From: Dichetophora obliterata
Lineage: Eukaryota; Arthropoda; Insecta; Diptera; Sciomyzidae
Assembly (NCBI GenBank): GCA_963920525.1
Contig: OY986438.1
Location: 123,108,920-123,172,919, forward strand
DNA length: 64,000 bases
Reading direction: 5' to 3'
Notes under the pieces: generated by a model
What the model was told of the DNA's origin: nothing
The model's database searches: none
Seen by the model: only the letters and a program-made list of their open reading frames with translations
Part shown: piece after piece, positions 23,700 through 33,829 of the stretch
Layout: each line of letters opens with the position of its first letter
How positions within the stretch are numbered: the stretch's first letter is position 1
Program-made: the position numbers and the translations under genes

Positions 23700-24204
23700 T
23701 TAACCCATAACTTGTGTGAATTTTTGATAGGAAATATTTGGAAAATTATTATGTAACCACTTAACATCAACTTTTTTAAAGACAGTAGTAAAACCCAGCT
23801 AGGGTTTTGCTCTTATGAGGTAGTATTTTAACCCTTTTATAGTGGTATATAAGAATTATATTCAGTGTTTCACTGTGTCCTTTACCAGAAACAAGCAGCC
23901 GTTTCTCCGTTACATTTTAGCTGTTGCACTGTGTAATTAACTAAGCGATAATTAATGTACAATTTATTTTCTACATTTTCTCAAAACTTATAAATTAAAT
24001 TGAAATTTTTCGATTATCTAATCAAAAACTCTTAAAATCAGTACACATGAAAGTTTGATGATGAATATGTTTTGAAAGCTTAATATTATTTTTATTTAAT
24101 TTAATTTAATTTAATTAAAAGGGCATTTTAATGGCAATATTAAATTTCTTAATAACGTTTTGTATGTGTGGCTGAAAGGTATGTTACAAAGGTACATTTG
24201 TTGA

Positions 24205-25435
24205 TCAGGAAATCTCAGCTCCATTTATTATTACTTTTGCGCTTGGAAAAAAACAAGGCTTTCGTTTTCTTGTGAAAAACAATGCTTGCATTTTACTAGC
24301 ATTGATTTTAATCTTCCATTTATTGAATAATATCATTGCAGAGTTGAGAGCATTCTGCAATTCAAAAACTGAATTTTGGCAATATTCATGTGAAGAGAAT
24401 ATTCCCATGTCATCAACATAAAATGCATATTCACAACTATTTAATTGCGGAAAATCTGAACAGTAAATCAAAATCAGAACAGAACATTGCATCTAAACAG
24501 ATGCAATGTAGGACCAATCACGGATGCCTGTGGCACCCCTGCAGGAATTTGTAACATGTCGGAAGATTCATTATTCAATCTAACTGTGTAGAATCGATCC
24601 GATAAGAAGCTCTGTATGATTTTAATTAATTAAATAGGAAAGCAATTATTTATAAGTTTAAATAATAATCCTTTATGCCATACTGAGTCGAAGGCTTTTT
24701 CAACATCAAGTAATACTAAAGCTGTTGATCTTTTCAGTGTAAAATTTTGTTTGACAATGTCACAAATTCTTTTAATTTGATGAGTCGTACTGTGGAATCT
24801 TCTAAAACCAAACTGTTCATCTTGAATAATATATTGTTGATCAATAAACTTCCATAGTCTTTCCTGTATAATTTTTTTCCATATTTTTCCCAGACTACTA
24901 AGCAAACTAATAGGTCGGTAACTTTCTGAATTGTTTAAAGGTTTTCCTGGTTTTGGAATTGGTACTACTTTTGCAGTTTTCCAGGCGGATGGAAAATATT
25001 TTAATTTGAAGCATGCATTTAATATAAAGGTAAAATATTTAAATGTGCCAATAGAGAATTTTTTAACATATCGTCTATGTTATCATGACCACTAGTTTTC
25101 CTAGCGTTCAGATCTCGGATAATGTTAACTACATCGTCTGTTACATACATGATCAATTTCCATAGAATTATCACTAGTAAGGTCTAACTGTGACACCAGT
25201 GCACTTATGAAAACGTCGTGATTTCTTTTGCAGAGGTTTTTCGCAACTCTATGGTTTTTCTGAAATTCAGAGGCAAATGCATTTGCTTTCTCTGAATTTG
25301 TTGTAAAAATTTCGTTATTGTGTTTAGTGGATGGTTTGTTTTGAATTTTTTTTTCGTTCCAAAATGGTTTGGAACGTTTATTTTAATTTCACAACCTTTT
25401 ATTCCACTGCTTTTTTTAAAAATTGAATATTTCAT
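24205..25435 (-). pseudogene. LINE reverse transcriptase, decayed
   Basis: Fragments in order on the minus strand: a linker (25435-25205), then PIPKPGKP and YRPISLLS-like text near 24950-24900. Next come EQFGFRRFHSTTHQ, ALVLLDVEKAFDSVWHKGLLFKL (split here by position, 24905-24630), GVPQASVIGPTL, and a catalytic motif reading FYVDDMGIFS. In the family the motifs are GVPQGS and (F/Y)ADD, so QG has become QA and the A before DD has become V. Several stops and frame changes rule out function. Confidence 0.85.
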
Positions 25436-25712
25436 TGCGAACTAATACAATGTACCCTTTTTAGCAATTCATGATCCGGCTACTTTCTATATCTCGACCA
25501 TTGACGCCTAAAGTAATTTTTTGTTTTTATAAGATTAACATGTTCAAAGGTAGTTTAATGTACTGTTGACTAGGAGAAATTTTAGGGGTTGATTATTCTT
25601 CTGCTTTTAAAATTTTATCGGAAAATTGTTCAATTATATTATCCATTTGTGAAGTGGTGGTTATATCGTCAATTTGCATGTCGTTATTTAACATTTAATA
25701 ATGAAAAAGAGA

Positions 25713-26053
25713 GTGCGGCCGTAGCCTAGTGGGTAGAGTGCGTGGCCCCTAACCTTAAGAACCGTGGTAGCCTGGGTTCAATTCCAGCTCAGACAGAAAG
25801 TTTTTTTAATTGAATTAATTTTTCTGTTCGGCCGTCACCTCTCTGCAGACAATGGCAAACCTCCGAGAGTACAAATTGCCATGTAAAGCTTCTTGAGAAC
25901 ATAAGCCGTTCGGAGTCGGCATAAAACACGTAGGTCCAGTTCTCGGTCATTTGTGATCAAACATTTAATAACACGCACAACACAATTGATCAATAGAAGC
26001 TAGGTCAAAGTCCTTCCAAGGGCTGAAATGGCCAGTTTATTTATTTTACTTTT
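25713..26053 (+). mobile_element. tRNA-derived SINE, copy 1
   Basis: Flanked by the 13-bp direct repeat AATGAAAAAGAGA at 25700-25712 and 26054-26066. The head has an A box TAGCCTAGTGGG (25722-25733) and a B box GGTTCAATTCC (25775-25785), the internal pol III promoter. The body contains CGGAGTCGGCATAAAACACG. The tail is a short T/A-rich run. It is about 90 percent alike by eye to copy 2 at 31461-31793. SINEs move with LINE enzymes; this one landed in a LINE. Confidence 0.93.
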
Positions 26054-26059
26054 AATGAA

Positions 26060-26600
26060 AAAGAGAAGTGAATTTAAACCAGTTGGTGTTGTTATGGTCT
26101 ATTATTAAATTATTACAAATGAACGTGTTTACTGACGGAGTTAATTGCACAGGTAAATGGTATGTACTCAATTCATCGATTGCAACAGGTTGAGATACTA
26201 AAGACAGAATATTTGATAGAATAAGATCTAAAGTGAATGGATTTGATCTCGCGGCAGTAGGTTGTATGTTGGATTAGTGGGGTTACTTATTACAATGGGG
26301 TATCTAATAGGAACTTCTGATAAAATATTTCCCCATGAATTTGCTTGGATACATCCCCAGTCCCTATGCCTTCTGTTAAAGTCACCGCACACAATGAATT
26401 TACCAGTAGTTAAAATTAACTTTCTTAGATCATTATTAAATTTAGTGCGAAGACCGCCTGAACTTCGTTCACCTGGGAAGTAGCAATTTCAATTGACAAA
26501 GTAGTATTAATTTCAATTTCAACAATTTTTATTATTTCTGTTGAAACTGATGAAATTTCTTCAAAAAGTATTGTTTTTTTAACTAGAATCATGTATGAAG
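26060..26600 (-). pseudogene. LINE endonuclease remnant
   Basis: The minus strand carries CGDFNRRHRDWGC and ANSWGNIL, the GDFN-centred core of the AP-type endonuclease/exonuclease/phosphatase fold used by LINEs to nick target DNA. Downstream residues NPTYN and a later SxDHLPV-like region are broken by frame changes. It continues into the RT region across the SINE insertion. Confidence 0.75.
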
Positions 26601-27582
26601 TAAGTCTTCAAAGTGACGAAAACGAGGGTTTGCTTAAAGCGACTGAAATCGCCAATGTTGTACCAATCTTCAGGAATCGGCTTATTGAGGCTATATAACG
26701 TATGGATATATAAACGTTACAGGTCGATTTGTCTAATTCAAGCAGTGCCTACAAATATGGGGTAAAAAATATTTGTCATAATCAATATATTCACTGAAAA
26801 AATCATCACGTTTTTAAATTCAACACAATGTCCTTAATATCAATGCATGATTTTTCATACAAAATTTAAAAAAATGTTTCAAGAAATTTTTTTAACCACA
26901 ATATGTTATAAAATAATTTTCATTGAACATGTTTCGTCAAAGTAGGAACAAATTGTTTTCAATATGTCGCCCATTTCACATTGAAATGTTATATCAGTTA
27001 CACTGACCATCTCCGTTTTGGCCCAAATTTTGTGCTTAGACTAGTTTATTGTTTAGAAATCCAAATACGGTGTTTGAAGTTTTGAAATATTTTGTTCGCG
27101 GACCCATAGCCATGTGAATGCCAAAATAGGGTATATTTTGAGACAACGTTGCTCAGTCAATTTAAATGCGATTTTCGTAAATAGGGTATCATTGGAAATT
27201 TTATTTTGAGGGAAAAATATTAGACTTTTGGAAAAATTTCAGTTACATGACCCATTATTAGTTTCAAAGTTTAATACCATGCCAGCAACAGGCGCTATAA
27301 TTTTTGCATTTTTATTATTTTAATTTTTTTACGTTCCATTACCTTTTCAAAGATATGAAATGAATGTGTGTTCTTTAAGGATTCAGAAGTTATGGCGTAA
27401 AAACTTACTCAACGAACGAATTTAACTAGCATTGATATTTATTGTGAAAAGACTACAATACAGAGACTTAAAAATTTATTTACGTAAATAGTAAAAAAAA
27501 AATTTCAAAGTACATGTTGTGTTTGTTTTTATCAAAAACAAAAAATCAAAGTGTATATTAATAAGATTACGACAACCTTAAC
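26601..27582. other. AT-rich spacer, nothing recognised
   Basis: No reading frame with recognisable domains and no repeat shared with other parts of the window. Confidence 0.5.
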
Positions 27583-29441
27583 TACCCACCCGGCACATGT
27601 TTCTCTTAAAACGAAAGTTCGTATCTTACGAACTTTTATCGAAACTAAATTTCATATTTTTCAATTTGGCGAACATTTTTCGAAGGGTTAACAAATTTTC
27701 ATCCAGAGTTGCCAGTCATTTATATAAATCATATATTCTTTAGTATTTTATAAAAATTTATGGCTACCACGTTACAAAAAAATAAAACAAAAATTTGTCA
27801 TTTGTTTTCAAAAAATTAAAACGTTTGGTTAAAATGTGAAAAAAACGAAGCTAAAAGTAAATTGAATTTAGAAAATTTAAATTAAGCTGATGGCAACCTG
27901 CAAGAGCGCGCCTCCTACATGTACAGTCATGTGAAAAAAATAGGGACACCTGTATTTTTATATATAAAGCTGCATGAATTTCATAAAAGGTGCAACAGAT
28001 ATAGCATTAATTTCCTCGGGTGGTGGTTCCTCCTGATAAGGCAAGTATAAAACTTTATGGAGTTTCCTCCTACATTGTAAAACTTTCAAGATACAGGGTG
28101 TTCTACGGTTTTGGTACGTTTTTAGTATTGTTGATCTAGAATCTAAGCTACTCATTATAAAATAAAAAATAATATTTTGTATTTTAGAAAAAATATCAAC
28201 TTTTCCATCAACATATCAACTACTCGCGTGTCATTGCTGCAGCAGAGCTAAAATTTTGAGATTTACATCAGCAAATTTTGTATCTTTTGTTTTAGCGGAG
28301 CTGTTATTGTCCAAAGTTAGAATTTAGAAAAAAAACTGTTGATTAAGTGTATTTTTACATGAAAAAAAGACATTTTAGATTTGGACGATTACAGCTCCGC
28401 TTAAACAAAAGATACAAAATTTGTTGATAGTTCATTGGATAATCTCAAAATTTTAGCTCCGCTACAGCACATGATACGAAAGTGGTTGATATACTGATGA
28501 AAAAGTTGATATTTTTTCTAAAATAGAAATTATTATTTTTTATTTTATGGTGAGTAGTATAGATTCTATATCAAAAATACTAAACACATACCAAAACCGT
28601 AAAACACCCTGTATCTTGAAAGTTTTACAATGTGGGAGGAAACTCCATTAAGTGTTATACTCGCCTCATCAAGAAAAATCACTAGCCGAGGGAATTAATG
28701 CTATATCTGGGGCACCTTGTATATAATTCATGCAGCTTCAAATATAAAAATATAGGTGTCCCTATTAATTTTCACATGACTGTATGTTGAAGCCTACAAC
28801 AGCATGCTCAGCGGTGGTTCTTGATGATCCAGAATGTAGCAGTGCTCCTATAGCAGATTGGTTAGAGTCTACAGCATGCTTAGCGGTGGATGCAGATAAT
28901 AAAGACTGCAGCACATGGACGAGGAGCACATCTGCAACATTAAAGAGGACATAACAGACAAGGAAATGAACACTTAGTTCGAAAAATAACTGAAATTTTT
29001 AAATTAAATAAAAGAAGAAAGGATACAAGTGATAAGCATTTCGTATATGAATTAAATCAGAATAAAACACGATTATTTGTTCAAAAATTTAAAATAAATT
29101 AATTTGTTTACAGAATTGAAAATGGCTTCTTTTTTGTTTTATAAACGAAACGTTTTCGAATGAATATTAGGAGCGCCAAGCGAATCGTATTCGAATCGCA
29201 AAAGAGTGAAAATACGATAATTTCCTTCGTAAATTGTACGGAAAATTTGCCGCTTACGAAATCGTAAACGACTTCTTCTTCAATACAAAAACGATCTCTC
29301 ATTTTCGAACTGTCCGTTAAGAACGCCAAACGGATCATTTTCGAATCTCTTGCGAGTTCGACTACAATAGTTTTCTTCGCCAATTCTTCAAAAAATGTAC
29401 AGTTTTCGATATCGAAATCGGACATTGTGCCGGGTGGGTAC
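27583..29441. repeat. Element with 15-bp ends TACCCACCCGGCACA
   Basis: The left end (about 27583-27597) and the complement at about 29427-29441 share TACCCACCCGGCACA. The interior holds the foldback MITE at 27924-28782. It also has a partial ~73-bp duplication (ACAGCATGCTYAGCGGTGG at 28799 and 28872) and a 105-residue minus-strand frame at 29108-29425 rich in AATCGTTTTCGAAT-type palindromic sequence. A target duplication was not resolved, so superfamily is unknown. Confidence 0.5.
27924..28782. mobile_element. Foldback MITE, TA-flanked (family M, copy 1)
   Basis: TA at 27922-27923 and 28783-28784. The ends read CAGTCATGTGAAAA and the two halves are reverse complements over about 400 bp each, so nearly the whole 859 bp is a palindrome around ~28340. 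Landmarks in both arms are ATAGGGACACCTGTATTT, CTATATCTG and AGCTCCGCT. No transposase. The TA duplication and CAGT start point to a Tc1/mariner-driven nonautonomous element. Confidence 0.88.
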
Positions 29442-29444
29442 TAT

Positions 29445-30326
29445 TATAAGGTTTGGTTACAATTTTTTCCCGCTACGTGGATCAAAAGCTTTGAAAATCA
29501 CAACATTATTTTGAAAGTCGCGCTAGAATTTTCCTTTTGGGCCAAAATTAATAATTCTAGTAAATTTTGTAGCTACAAGTACCCTTATGAAAATGCACTT
29601 TGATTTTTTTGACCCCGTCTGAAAAGGACTGCTTTTTTTATGCAAACTATCGAAACTATCTCATGCATTTAAAACAAACAAAAAATTTATTTTGGAATAT
29701 TTTTTTATATTATTTACACAGAGAATAAAAACTAACTTTTAAATTAAACAAAAAATTTTCAAATATAAATTTAACGTTTTTGCATTTCTACGAAACAAAA
29801 TTTTGAATAAGCGTGAAAACTCATTTATTTTTTATAATTTTCTTTTATTATTTCTTTGCAATAACAAAAAATACGTCGTTATCTGCGATTGAATTGAAAA
29901 ATTATGTGCAGTAGAATCTTTGTCAATAATTGCCAGACAATTGAAACCAAGCTGCGAAAAACTCCGATTTTACATTTGATTGTGTGAAAATATTTTTTAA
30001 ATTTGTTTTACAAATAATGAACATTAGTTGAAATAAAAACTAGTTCATTATTTTCATATTTAAAATATTTCAATATTTTAAGCCACAATAAAACGCAAAC
30101 TTCATCTAATGGGGCTAAAATATGGTATTCGAGGGGTTCCAGGGGTCGCTAATTACGAATATGACGTCGAAAACTAGAAAAAATTAAAAAATGGCATCGA
30201 TAAAATCGCGTTTTAATTTTATTGCTATTAATTTAAGAACAATATTTTAATATTATGTTTTAAAATATTTGTTTTCAATACTAAAGTTTTTTTTAAGCAA
30301 ATGTTTTTAAACGATAAATATCTATA
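29445..30326. other. AT-rich spacer, nothing recognised
   Basis: No coding or repeat feature supported. Confidence 0.5.
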
Positions 30327-30328
30327 TA

Positions 30329-31188
30329 CAGTGATGTGCAAATAAATAGGGACACCTGTATTTTTATATTCAAAACTGCATTAATTACATACGAGCTGCC
30401 CCAGATATAGCATTAATTCCCTCGGGTAGTGATTCTTCTTAATAAGGCTAGTAAGGAAATAAGGAAATGCAGGGATGAGGGTGACCCCCTCTGGAATCTA
30501 GAGAGAAAGAACTTAAAAATAGGTGTCATTACATTTACTCCATATTTAATGTATCTTTTAGCTGATTTCCAAAGTTTACAACTTGTTGAGAAGAAAATCA
30601 AATTGACATTAAGATTTTTATAAAACATTTTGCATAAAATTACAATTCAGAAAGTTATGAGCAATTAAATTCTAAAAAAAATTTTAATTAAACTCTGGTA
30701 ATAAATGTCTCGAATTTTAAATACATTTTATGTTAGTTTTTGTGATGTTATTTCTTTTTATATTAAAATTTTCTACTGACTTGGTTTTTGATCTTGCCTT
30801 AGTACTTGAGTACTCAATGCAAACATAACTAATTTTTCATTTTAAATTACCACACGCAAAACAGTTAGCTAAGTGGTACGATTAGAAAACGGCTTTTTTA
30901 TCATTGGTTTGAAGGTCATGTAGTCTCTTTTTCAAGATGCTATTGACTTTGGAGATCGGTTAAGAGTTGCATTAAGTATGGAGTAAAATGTAAAGACACC
31001 TATTTTTAAGTTTTTCTCCCCTAGCTCCTAAAGGGGGGAGGGTATCACCATCATCCTTGCATTTTCTTACTCGCCTAATTAAGGAGAATTACCACCCGAA
31101 GGAACTAATGCTATATCTGGGGCACCTTGTAATTCATGTAGCTTTAAATATAAAAATACAGGTGTCTCTATTTCTTTGCACATCTCTG
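30329..31188. mobile_element. Foldback MITE, TA-flanked (family M, copy 2)
   Basis: TA at 30327-30328 and 31189-31190. The ends CAGTGATGTGCAAA and ATAGGGACACCTGTATTT match copy 1, but after ~120 bp the arms differ from copy 1 (here with GGTGTCATTACATTTACTCC). The arms are about 215 bp and the 420-bp centre is not palindromic. The lengths 859 and 860 bp are almost identical despite different cores. The right TA is shared with the Tc1-like element that begins at 31191. Confidence 0.88.
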
Positions 31189-31460
31189 TACAGCGTGGAT
31201 CAAAGTAACTGTCGCACTTGTTTTATGCCATAAATCAAAAGCACTGTGTAAACTTTATTAAACAAAAATTTTTATTTTTTATTTTAAGCATTTTTTATAG
31301 CTCTTCATCATTAAATTCGAATCTTTCACCATTAATTCTTTTTAAAAGTTTAAAACAATTTGTGAAAGACGAGCATGCGGTACGCATCTAGTTTTCAGGT
31401 ATATCATCTGATATTTTCATTGATCATCGCTTAAGTTTATCTATCGTTATGTGTTTATGT

Positions 31461-31793
31461 GGCGGCCGTAGCCTAGTGTGTAGAGTGCGTGGCCCCTAAG
31501 CTAAAGAACCGCGGTAGCCCGGGTTCAATTCCAGCTCAGACAGAAAGTTTTTTCAATTGAATTAATTTTTCTGTTCGGTCGTCACCTCTCTGCAGACAAT
31601 GGCAAACCTCAGAGAGTAAAAATTGCCATGTAAAACTTCTTGAGAACACAAACCGTTCGGAGTCGGCATAAAACACGTAGGTCCAGTTCTCGATCATTTG
31701 TGATCAAACATTTAATAACACGTACAACACAATTGATCAATAGAAGCTAGGTCAAAGTCCTTCCAAGGGCTGAAATGGCCATTTTATTTTTTT
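31461..31793 (+). mobile_element. tRNA-derived SINE, copy 2
   Basis: Flanked by the 13-bp direct repeat TATGTGTTTATGT at 31448-31460 and 31794-31806. A box TAGCCTAGTGTG (31469-31480) and B box GGTTCAATTCC (31522-31532). The same body and tail as copy 1 at 25713-26053, inserted antisense to the Tc1-like transposase. Confidence 0.93.
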
Positions 31794-32117
31794 TATGTGT
31801 TTATGTTCGTTAATTTGCTCAGCATTATACCCCAAATAGAAAAGTCCAGGGGGCTTAGGTCAGGGGATTTTTGCCTTTTGTGCTGGAAAAGAACCTTGCT
31901 GAAAACAAAAATGACCCTTTCTGTAAATTTGCTTAGCATGCCGCATACGATAGTTCTTTAAAATATGTTATAAGTAATATTTCGAATTATTTTAACGCCT
32001 TCTTCGATAATAAGAAGGGAAAATTTGCCTTTTTCGGAGAAAGCGCCCCAAACCATGATTGACAAAATATTTTGAAATTTTTCAATGGTTTTTTTTTCTT
32101 TAGAAATATCTGCCATG

Positions 32118-33162
32118 CAGAGCTGCCAGCTCTTTGATACTCCTACTCTCCATTTGTCGGTAGCTAAACCGCCAAAAACTGCCAAAAAAATTTTAATTAA
32201 CATTTACATAACGTTATAAATTTATTTAATTTATTTGTACATATTTACAGAATCTCTAGCTTAAAGCTTTTATTTGATGTATTTAAATATACTATATTCT
32301 TAGTAATATGTGAACATCAAAAATCGTATAAAAACTAAACCAAGATCTACGACTAGAATGTGTTTCATAAAATTTAAGAAAACGATAAAAAAAAACAATA
32401 GAGTAATGGGTGAAAACCACGTATACAGCTCAATTCTGAATACTACCGGGGAATCGGAAAAGGGAGTTTTTATTTTTAAGATAGCAGATAAGGACATCAC
32501 TTTTTTTTACACTCATGAATATTGATGGTTGATGAACAAATTTTGCATTAAAAATTTTCAAAATGATCTTGAACTTTATCTTAAATATGAAATCTCCCTT
32601 TTCCGATTCCCCGAGAAAAATTATTCAGAATCGAGCTGATTGAGAATACCAAATCCAAAAAATATTTCTGGTTTTTAACAAATTGTAAGCATATCATTAT
32701 ATACTTCCAATTCTTCATTGACTTCAGGTTCATAATCTTCTAGTTTTGGGTACATAATTTTAGAGTTAAAACGTTTAAACATCTCCTTTGTAGGCTCAAA
32801 TTACAGCTTGCATTTTCCCAGTCTGTTCTATATCTTTTTTTTCCTTCCTTCCTTCCTTATTTTTTGGCATTTAAGCGCTCAAACTGAACAAGTTTAAGCA
32901 ATATCAGCTGTAAAAAGAGGTTTTATGTTATGGTAGCACTGTTGCTCGCCGAATTAAATGTTAGAGATGGGAAACATTTTTGCTATGTAAAAAGTGTTGT
33001 ATAACGCAAAAAAGCATTTGATCATCTTTTTAGGGAATCTCGCAAAAATATCGCCAAAAAAATGTTGAAACCGCCCTTTTTCGTCAACTCGACAAATCGA
33101 AAATCTTCTCGCCAAACTGGCGGTTAGAGCGACCACTTTTATCGCCATATCTGGCAGCTCTG
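32118..33162. mobile_element. hAT MITE with 8-bp target duplication
   Basis: The duplication CTGCCATG occurs at 32110-32117 and 33163-33170. The terminal repeats are a perfect 12 bp, CAGAGCTGCCAG. The 1045-bp interior has no transposase; short inverted stretches around CCCTTTTCCGATTCCC (32449 and 32598) lie inside. It interrupts the Tc1-like transposase, so it is younger than that element. Confidence 0.92.
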
Positions 33163-33829
33163 CTGCCATGCAAGCTGCGTACACTCTATCATTTTGCGAG
33201 TTGTGGCTTGCTTGCAAAAACAAGAGTTTTTCGAAAATATGATACTGCGACCTGCTTGCTGGCGAAGGATCTGTGCACTTATTTCCTTCCGCAATATTAT
33301 TATTATTATTGACAAATCTTTTGAAACGGTTCATGCAATAAGTGTACAATTAATGCTAAAGTCGTAAAAAAACAACATATGTTTTCCAGTGTTGCTTCTT
33401 TTTGTGTAATTGGTATTAATATAGGTACGAGAGTTACTTTGATTCACGCTGTATATAAAAATGGATCGTGATTTGTTCGGATGCATAAAACTTGAAAATG
33501 AATGGACCAAAATGGATACTTCTTTCTGTGGATATGTTTGTAATTGCTACGCGAAGGTTTGGGAAAAACAAAATGTTGCCACACCCTCTTTTACCGCCCA
33601 TAAATCAATAAAAATGCTATATTTAAGACGGTTTTTGTCGTATTAAACTAAAATTTGATAATTAAGTTCGTATAATAACTATCGGTTACTATACTAAAAA
33701 TGAGCAGGGTCCCACTATAGCTACGCTTACTTTTAAGAAAAGATAAAAATACTTCGAAACTACTAGCCCGATTGAGTTCAAATTTTGGCAGTGAATTTGT
33801 TTCGAGTAAGAGATGGTTTAAGAAGTAAC

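Larger units (their letters stand above)
17488..24087. mobile_element. Large foldback element carrying four nested insertions
   Basis: Three collinear blocks on the left are matched as reverse complements on the right: 17488-17590 with ~23985-24087, 18443-18550 with ~23885-23940, and 19080-19200 with ~23770-23885. They share motifs such as GATTAGATAATCGAAAAATT, GTAACGGAGA and ACTGCTTGTTTCT. The left arm is longer because it holds a coding relic (17700-18070) and two small inverted-repeat elements. Between the arms lie a mariner and a piggyBac. No target duplication was identified and the superfamily is unknown. Confidence 0.6.
24088..26600 (-). mobile_element. Non-LTR retrotransposon (LINE), degraded
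   Basis: On the minus strand an endonuclease remnant (upstream) is followed by a reverse transcriptase remnant and an AT-rich tail of TTTAA-type repeats at 24091-24116. The layout EN-RT and motif style suggest the Jockey group. A SINE (25713-26053) splits the region between the two domains. The 3' end abuts the right arm of the foldback element, so one of the two inserted into or beside the other. Confidence 0.8.
31300..33350 (-). pseudogene. Tc1-like transposase relic, split by insertions
   Basis: Minus-strand pieces in order: SHNSQNDRVYAACMA (right of the hAT MITE), then DISKEKKTIEKFQ and MVWGAFSEKGKFSLLIIEEG to its left. Next is FQQGSFPAQKA, where the catalytic QQD reads QQG, and then SPDLSPLDFSIWG-like text. 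The remaining C-terminus lies beyond the SINE (31300-31440). The DNA-binding N-terminus is missing. Loss of the second catalytic aspartate, frame changes and the insertions all mark it as dead. The junction across the MITE is in register once one 8-bp duplication is ignored, which supports both boundaries. Confidence 0.85.
31191..33451 (-). mobile_element. Tc1-like transposon with two nested insertions
   Basis: Inverted ends CAGCGTGRATCAAAGTAACT match at 19 of 20 positions, with TA on both sides (31189-31190 and 33452-33453). The transposase lies on the minus strand. Removing the SINE (31461-31793) and the hAT MITE (32118-33162) with their duplications leaves under 0.9 kb, so the element was also internally deleted. 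Confidence 0.9.
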
